NCBI GenBank assembly: GCA_015832175.1
Contig: WJXW01000006.1
Span: 2,542,001-2,606,000, forward strand
Direction of reading: 5' to 3'
Length of the DNA stretch: 64,000 bases
Source of the DNA: Paraphaeosphaeria minitans
Taxonomy: Eukaryota; Ascomycota; Dothideomycetes; Pleosporales; Didymosphaeriaceae
The position numbers were made by a program, and so were the translations under genes. This document shows positions 56,501 to 64,000 of this stretch, in pieces. Below the pieces are notes generated by a model. It was not told the DNA's origin. It did not search any database and saw only the letters and a program-made list of their open reading frames with translations. The stretch's first letter is position 1. Each line of letters opens with the position of its first letter.

Positions 56501-59410
56501 ATAGCACTTATTAACAACGTACTTTATGAATATTTAGATATATTTGTTATTGTGTATATAAACAATATCCTCGTCTTTTCTAAAAACGAATTAGACCACA
56601 CTAAGCATATATAGATAGTACTAGAAGCACTAGACAAAGTATGCCTTCGCATTAAACTTAAGAAATATAAGTTTAACGTTAAACAACTTAAATTCCTAGG
56701 ACATATTATTACTACAGAAGGAATTAAGATAGCACTAAGTAAAGTTAAATACATTAAGAACTAGCTAATACTAAAGACAGCTAAGAATATCTAAGAATTC
56801 TTAAAATTCTATAGATTTAACTAATAATTCATCCAAGATTACATAAAGGTTATAATACCTTTAATAAATCTTACGAAGAAGAACGTACCCTTTAAATAGA
56901 TAAATAAGTGTAGAATATTATTCTAACTCCTTAAAACAGTATGTATTATAGAACCTATCTTTGTTTATTTTAGAAGCGATAAACTACTACGCTTTAAAAT
57001 AGACGCTAGCGATCTTACGCTAGGCGCCTACGCTAAATAAAAATGTAATAGTAAATAGTACCTAATTACCTATTACTTATGCAAATTTAATAACGCTGAA
57101 ACACAATACAACGTATATAATAAAGAACTCTACGCTATTGTTAAAGCCTTAAAGCACTAGAGGATTTACGCGCTTAGTTACTTAACGCTAGAAATCTACA
57201 CAGATTATAAGAACCTTTTAAGGTTTATAATAACAAAAGAACTTACGCTATAATAACAAAAATAGTTGTAAACTACTAGGCAGTATAAGTTTAAAATCAT
57301 CTATATAGCTAGGAAAGAAAATAGCAGAGCAGACACTCTTAGCTAATAAAGTAATCTAGCAAAAGAAAAGGTAAAAACCTTCTCCACAATCCTTCGTAAA
57401 GCTAAAGATAGATTTCTAGAGCTAATAGTAGAACTAAATTAACTTTTAGTAATTAACTAAGAAGTTCTAGAACATCTACAAACCAAGATTATCCAACAAT
57501 ACTACAATAACCCTATATACAGACACCTAGGTATCACAAAAATAATAAAACTTATCTAAAGGAATTACACCTTTAAAGGAATTAAGGAAGCTATAATAAC
57601 TTATATCTATAAATGTGCAGAATGCTAGAGAAACAAACATAGTATATATCTTAAATATAGAGAGATGTAAGCAATTAGAATACTAACAGCACTATAGGAA
57701 GATATTACTATAGATTTTGTTATAGGAATTCTAAACTCTAAGGATCTAATAACAGGAATTAAATACAACAGTATACTAGTAATAGTCTGCTAACTAACTA
57801 AGTATATTAAGCTTATTCTATGTCTTAAAAGAATAATAGCAAAGAAACTCGCTTTTCTTATCCTAGACTAACTAGTTAGACACTATAGAATCCCAAAAAT
57901 AATTATTAGTAATAGAGACAAGCTCTTCACATTAAATTATTAGACAACGCTTATAGCACTGCTTAGAACGAAATAAAAGCTATTAACAGCTTACTATCTA
58001 TAAATAGACAGATAGACAGAACGTACAAACTAAACTATAGAAACGTACCTACGTATCTACTGTAACAGTTAGAAGAATAACTAGGTTTTATTACTACCTA
58101 TAGCACAGTTAGTCTATAATAATAAAGTATTAGTAGTATTAGGATATACACTGTTCTATGTAAACTATAGAAGACACCTATATCTCTTTAACTAATAATT
58201 TCCTACGACAATTAAAGCAAAAGAAGCTATAGATATAATAGAAAATATAAAGAAAATACACTAACAACTCTAAGAAAATCTTAAGAAAGCTTAGCAGCAA
58301 TTAATCTTATACTAAAATTAAAAACAAAAAATAGCACCTTAGCTAAAGAAGGGGGATAAAGTATATCTACTTATAAAGAACCTTTAAACTTAGAAGAAAA
58401 AATATAAGAAACTAGATTATATTAAGGTTAGACTATTTTACATTTCTAAGTAAATATCACTAGTAAACTATAAGTTAGAACTACCACTAGATGCAAAGAT
58501 ACACCTAGTATTCTACGTATTACTACTGGAACTAGTAGACCCTAATACACTAGTTAGAACCGCCTTCTACTATAGAACTAAAGAAGAAAATAAATTTAAG
58601 GTTAAAAGAATTCTAGAATATAATTAGTATAGTAACGCGTACCTTATTAAGTAGAAAGGTTACCTACACAGCAAAAACACTTAGGAACTAGAGAACTTCT
58701 TAGGAAACTATTAATAAAAGATTAGAGAATTCTACTAATAACCTACACAGTATAATAATATTTATACCTAAGATAGTAAAGGCACTAAATTATCCTAGAA
58801 TTCTAATAGGAAATCCTTAAAAGCGCTCTATGTTATAGGGGATAAGAAGGGACCTAAAGGAGTCTTATTAACTACTAGATTAACAGCCTTATAAGATTTA
58901 GCCTTCTTAGTATTCTTCTTCTTAACTACTATTATATCCTTAGCATACTTATCTAGTAAGTCTATTTACTAACATAACTAATCTTTGTGTGCGCGTGTAA
59001 CCTATAATTTCTCTAACGCCTCTTTATAGGCCTTAAACGCAGTCTTCTGCGTTTCTCTTAACTTTTTTATCTATACACACAATTTCTCTTTCTCCACTAA
59101 TAAACGCTTAAACTTAGACTCTAAAACGCGTATATTATAATATTAACCTTAATAAACATATTCCCTATATCTTCTAGACTAAACGTAAACTTTATAAACA
59201 CAGTTATATTTTGTGCATGTTAAGCATTTCTTAACTATAACTTTGCTAAAGGAGTTAATAAAATTAGTTAGGTAATAGTAATAGGTAGTGCTAGACTTAG
59301 AAGGTTGTTAGGGCATAGTATAAGTAAGCTAACGCTACTTATAATGTAGGGCGAGCTCTAGTTATAACTAGGTATAAGATATAGTTACATAATTTAAGGA
59401 TAAATCCTAG

Positions 59411-59425
59411 CAAAGAGGGAGATAA
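59411..59425 (+). other. Gypsy-2 polypurine tract
   Basis: CAAAGAGGGAGATAA lies directly before LTR C, the expected plus-strand priming site. Confidence 0.7.
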
Positions 59426-59836
59426 TATTAAGATCTAAAGGCTAGGCCTCCTAGGATCTTTATATATATCTATATTTGTTATTTAAGTAACACGGCACAA
59501 AAAGTTAGATAACCTAATTAGTGTAATTAGAGCGCTAAGACAACTAATTAGACTAAGCACTTAATATACTAAGTAACTAATTAGTACTTAATTAGTTTAA
59601 TTAGAGCGATTAGTCCACTAATCGCTTAAAGTATATAGGAACGCGAGAATAGGCTCTCTATACTTATATTTAATCTATTTATTAATCTATTATTTGGATT
59701 CTAGTAGACTAAATTATTAACTTATTATACTTCGCAAGATACTATTATATTAATAAGACCTTCTACCTTCTGTAAGTACTCCTGCCCAAGAACTAACCTT
59801 AACCCTTTAGGACTAGCTACCCTCTTAAATTTAACA
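59426..59836 (+). repeat. Gypsy-2 LTR C (3' outer LTR)
   Basis: 411 bp, TATTAAGATC...TTTAACA, the only copy with an unmutated CA end; followed by the GGAAA duplication. Confidence 0.92.
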
Positions 59837-59841
59837 GGAAA

Positions 59842-60110
59842 ACTCTTCTTATAAGCGGCACACCCCCTATAGAGACTTAATATCTAGAATTTATCCTTTA
59901 TATTTAGCACTTATAGTTCTATTCACTCTCTATGGCTAGCCTATGATATTAAATTCTAGATCTTCTAGAAAAGAGTTATTTAAAGGAATAGAGAAACGTA
60001 ATAGAGTCTAGAATAACCCCTTATAGATACCTTAAATATCGCTAAATTAGTAGAATAACTATAAAACCTAATTACTACTAAAGATAAAGACTACTCTACT
60101 ATAGTAGTAT
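59842..60110 (+). mobile_element. Gypsy-B copy 2, right segment
   Basis: Inverted match to about 44,530-44,740 of Gypsy-B (CTTATAAGCGGCACACCCCC, TAGCACTTATAGTTCTATT). Similarity fades near 60,110. Confidence 0.75.
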
Positions 60111-60237
60111 ACGTTGCGGTCTTGGTCTTACTCGTAACTTAGCTTAACATAGAGAAAATAGGGGTCTTTAAGCCCCTTGTTACCTATAATAAACAGGCTG
60201 CTATAATAGCAGCATTTATGCTAATATTTAGCTAGCT

Positions 60238-60790
60238 ACTTAGAGCTATAGGGCTTATAGGGCTATTAATTTCCTAGACAGCATAGATAGGCGCTGGCCA
60301 CTTAGAGCTATAGGGCTTATAGGGCTACTAATTTCTAAAGACGCACAGACAGACGCTAGCTACTTAGAGCTATAGGGCTTATAGGGCTACCTATTTTATA
60401 GATAGCGCTACTAGACGCTAGCCACTTAGAGCTATAGGGCTTATAGGGCTGCTATTTTATAGATAGCGCCACTAGGCGCTAGCCACTTAGAGCTATAGGG
60501 CTTATAGGGCTACTAATTTCTAAAAACGCATAGATAGACGCTAGCTACTTAGAGCTATAGGGCTTATAGGGCTGCCTATTTTATAGATAGCGCTACTAGG
60601 CGCTAGCCACTTAGAGCTATAGGGCTTATAGGGCTACTAATTTCTAAAGACGCACAGATAAACACTAGCCACTTAGAGCTATAGGGCTTATAGGGCTACC
60701 TATTTTATAGATAGCGCCACTAGGCGCTAGCCACTTAGAGCTATAGGGCTTATAGGGCTGCTATTTTATAGATAGCACCTACTCTAAATT
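60238..60790. repeat. Minisatellite, nine copies of a ~62-bp unit
   Basis: Units begin ACTTAGAGCTATAGGGCTTA at 60238, 60300, 60362, 60424, 60485, 60547, 60609, 60671 and 60733. Spacing is 62 bp except one of 61. The second half of each unit alternates between two types (ACTAATTTCTAAAGACGC and CTATTTTATAGATAGCGC), suggesting higher-order units. It lies just before the decayed frame beginning at 60,882. Confidence 0.92.
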
Positions 60791-60881
60791 TTTACCTATC
60801 TCTACGCACTAGCTCCTCTCTATATACTTTTATTCTTATTCTTTATAATATCCCTAACTAGGGTATTATGCCACTAACACT

Positions 60882-63800
60882 ATGCCACTAAAACTTAACC
60901 TTACACTAGAAGAGCGACTAGCTTAGTAAAAGGCGTTAAAAGCAAAGTTAAATAAAGCCTATAAGGCCTTCTAGGCCTTTAATAGCACCTCTAACATTAG
61001 GATAAAGTAAACTATTTATCTCTATTTACTAAACTATCTTAAAACTAATATTTATTAGTAAGGTATTATATTCTACACTTAGTAGTAATAAAACCCTCCT
61101 AATTATACACCTATTACTAGTAACTACCTCTTAAGTTACACCTTAGCTAAAGACTTAGCTAATTATACTAAGTTTAACGCAATAATTACCTACACCTATA
61201 CCTTTGCCTATACCCACTATAAGCATAGTAGCACGACTAACATTAACTAATAGGGGGCGAACTTAGGATGTTAAGCATTACTTAGCACACCTTTAATATA
61301 ATAAACTAGAGACTAGCTTACTAGCTATATAGCATACTACTTATAGGCAGCTAATAATGTCTCCTAGAGTTGTCCTAGTATTAGAATAACTAAACAAAAA
61401 CCTACTAATACTAGATGTTAATAGACTAGCCTTTACTAATCTAGATAACCTTATAGTAGATCTTAAGTATCTCTTTAGCGATACCCGCTCTAGTACTACA
61501 AATAAATACCTTATAGGATATTTAGATCCTCTACCTAGTGTTTCTAGTCTAGTAGTTATAGCTTCCTCTATAGGAGTTACTATACAAGACTTACTACTAA
61601 TAGATTTAGTTAATTTCTTACTATAGGTTAACTTAGACATTAATTTATTATTAGCAGAACTCTACCTAAATAATAATAATGTTATGCCTATAGACACATT
61701 ACCTAGGCCCTTAATCTACGCCTCTAATAATAGATTAGATAAAAACCACTCTTATAATTATAAAAGTGTAACACTAGGTACGCCAACTTAACCTATTAAT
61801 ATTATAGAGGCTAGGGGCTAGAGGACCCCCTTAAGGGTCTTTAGTCCCCTTCTCTTTCTCCCCTACTAATCTAAATAGTACCTAATAGTAATTACAGTAT
61901 ATTTGTTACTAAGTCTAAGCAAGTCCTATTATCTACTATTAAATGCTATCTAGAACTATATTAGTACACTATATAACTGCACTATGCTACTTTAATTAAG
62001 TGGCTCATAACTCTATATCTAGATATAGTAGATAAATAAATGTATACTAGCTTTTGTTCCTACTATTTCTTTTTATTTACAGCTGTTAATACTACTAAAA
62101 GCATTAGCCTACTATTTATATAATAATACCTAAAACTTTTGTGTCTAGGCAGAACTACTTATAGGTGTTCCTAATCTAAACCTATATAATATTCTATTAC
62201 TAAGTATAGATCGTATAGAAGCGCACTTTCTATTATAATAAAATAGGGTACATTATCTTATTTAATAATTTAATTATAACAGTATTATTTTCTCTTCAAC
62301 TAGTCTTAGTATCTTCTAGTATAACCTATCCTTCTTCTTTTTATCTAGCTTTACTAAGGGTTTTACTAGTAATTAATATATATCCTTCTTACCTGTGAAT
62401 CTTTTATAACATAAGAATGTTCTTTTTAGACTATGTAATAGGTTTAAGTGTTATATATTCTAGCCACATTTTCCTCTATAGTTTACCTTAGCTAAAGGGA
62501 AGGCTATTACTAGATAAACCTAACACCTTTTAGACTATGCCTTAGCTTAATAGCTAGAGTGTATTATTCTCTTTACTCTGCGCAGTGTATATAATCTAAG
62601 TAGTACTAGGTATTATCCTATTAGCTATACGCAGCTAAAAGCGAACTCTAAAGTGCATTTTAAATAAAATTATATATAGACACTAGGTGATCGTTATATT
62701 AACACTTACTAGGATATCCTAAAATAAATTCTTAAATCTTTTTAGGATACTATTATAGATTTAGCACAAGATGTTACTTTTTTAGACTATAATATTCCTA
62801 ACAATGCCTTTAGTAATCCTATACTTATTATACTTTATTACAACCTTAAACTATCTAAACTTAGTAGTTATTCTTCCTTGTCTACCTATTAAACATCTTT
62901 AGAAGAATTCATTTAGTTTTACTAGAATATAAACTTTCTAGACTTATATCGCTTCTATTAGGATCTTAGTATTTAAACTAGATTAAATGTTGCTAGTATA
63001 ACTACATTGCAAAAATCCTATTACCTTAAATAATAGATATCCTTCTTTAATTATAGTAAGCGAGGATTACGTTTAAAGCCGCGTTTCTATACCTTTACTA
63101 GTACTAATACTAGATCTACTAAATTAGAGCTTCGCTATAGTAACAAATTTTACTAAGCTAGAATTTAATATGTGAAAGTCTATAACACTATTAAAGAGAC
63201 TATATATGCACCTATTTGTAGGTATAGTTTATTTTTAAATCCTAATCTAAAAGTTATTAGTGCCACTTAGGAATTCTTAAATAAGATAAAATTCAGTAAT
63301 ACTAGACGTAATAAGTAGAGCATTATTTAAGTTAAGCAACTCCTAAATTAAATTAAGCTCTATAAGGCCTGTATACATATAATTCTGTTACCTAAGTCCT
63401 GCTAGATGTCCTATTTTAATCGCCAAGAACTTCGTATACAGCTACACTAGTCTAGAACCGCGTTAGCGCCTCTTAATATTAATAACACAGAGCATATACA
63501 CTAGGTAGATACTAATACTTATTATAGATTCTAGATTCTACTAACACATAAAGTTAATTACTTCTATGCAGTAGAATGTAATTGTTAGCTAGCAGCTCTA
63601 GAATTAATTGCTGCTATAGCTTACTATTTTAACCTACTAACTAAAAATTAAGAACTTAACTGCATAGCTATAACTACATTTGCTTACACTCTTTACTTTA
63701 TATTAAACTATAAAGATTTAAGTAGTCTTCCTTCCTTTAGCTCTAGTAAAGAGTACTAAAGGCCTTGTGTTTTTAAACACTAGAAACCCTTACTAGGTGG

Positions 63801-64000
63801 TACTATTATACTAAAACATATACAGAGATGTAAGCCTAAGCAACGCTAAGGCCTTAAATATACTAAATCTATAAAGTAATTTAGCATTATTTAGATTCCC
63901 TTTTACTTAGGTATATAGAATAAACTTATACTAAAATTCTAACTTAGTAAATATCCCTATCTAGATATCTACTACTATGTTCTGCGAAAGTTAAAGCGCT
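60882..64000 (+). pseudogene. Long RIP-decayed reading frame of unknown mobile element, open at the right edge
   Basis: An ATG at 60,882 opens a frame (MPLKLNLTLEERLA, then Lys/Ala-rich KALKAKLNKAYKAF) broken only by TAG/TAA up to about 61,270. From about 61,260 a second frame runs to the window end, over 2.7 kb, with stops again almost only TAA/TAG at plausible Gln positions. A spliced intron or a frameshift could join them. The inferred protein exceeds 1,000 residues. Segments such as CNCQLAALELIAAIAYYF and QRPCVFKHQKPLLGGTIILK look globular, but I find no RT, integrase, helicase or DDE motif. I cannot classify it. Confidence 0.5.

Larger units (their letters stand above)
52501..59836 (+). 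mobile_element. Gypsy-2: RIP-degraded Ty3/gypsy chromovirus with three LTRs
   Basis: Structure is LTR A, 216 bp of interior, LTR B, about 5.9 kb of interior, then LTR C; all three LTRs are 411 bp. A perfect 5-bp target duplication GGAAA flanks the whole (52,496-52,500 and 59,837-59,841). Decayed plus-strand domains appear in Ty3/gypsy order: CCHC zinc knuckle near 54,417-54,475 (Cys to Tyr changes), protease ALIDLG near 55,500, RT VYINNILVFS near 56,548, RNase H near 57,190, integrase zinc region CAEC near 57,610 and DFVIGI near 57,715, and a chromodomain near 58,610-58,710 (AYLIK*KGYLHSKNT). Almost all stops derive from Gln or Trp codons by transitions. The interior is related to Gypsy-1 but the outer LTR half differs. 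Confidence 0.92.

Noticed and set aside
61341..61640. Minus-strand 99-codon frame
   Set aside because: It is antisense to the longer, RIP-consistent plus-strand frame.

Overview
This window is filamentous ascomycete (Pezizomycotina) nuclear DNA. The evidence is short GT-AG introns of about 46-72 bp with CTAAC/CTGAC branch sites, a NOG2 nucleolar GTPase, an AL-1/CarB-type phytoene desaturase, a chitin-synthase-like GT2 enzyme, CBM18 chitin-binding modules, and repeats degraded in the manner of repeat-induced point mutation (RIP). A Dothideomycete is plausible but not proven. No tRNA, rRNA or CRISPR array was recognised.

Layout. Bases 1-31,500 are normal-GC, gene-bearing DNA: a partial mitochondrial protein divergent from NOG2; a GNAT acetyltransferase; a hypothetical gene; phytoene desaturase; a CE4 chitin/polysaccharide deacetylase with three CBM18 modules; a chitin-synthase-like GT2; a bacterial-style UDP-N-acetyl-hexosamine 6-dehydrogenase; a secreted basic/coiled-coil protein; a small fungal hypothetical; a broken APH-type kinase; and a small protein-kinase-like gene. 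Bases ~31,560-45,700 are an AT-rich, TA-rich RIP block holding a minus-strand Ty3/gypsy chromovirus with two 456-bp LTRs, a Helitron Rep fragment, a truncated relative of the first gypsy element, and a second gypsy-type element carrying a 199-bp un-mutated MITE. Bases ~45,700-52,046 are a normal-GC island with a possible N-myristoylated protein, a PD-(D/E)xK-like protein and a frameshifted, truncated OrsD-like zinc-finger gene. Bases 52,047-64,000 are AT-rich again. There, a second chromovirus with three 411-bp LTRs sits inside a copy of the second gypsy family, followed by a 9 x 62-bp minisatellite and a long decayed reading frame of unknown identity that runs off the window.

How genes may work together. 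The GT2, the CE4-CBM18 deacetylase and the UDP-sugar dehydrogenase lie next to each other (14,081-23,643) and together look like a pathway for an amino-sugar or uronic-acid-containing extracellular polysaccharide: nucleotide-sugar oxidation, polymerisation and export, then cell-surface deacetylation. This grouping is inference from content and adjacency. Coordinates given for multi-exon genes are outer limits; exon joins are in the evidence text.
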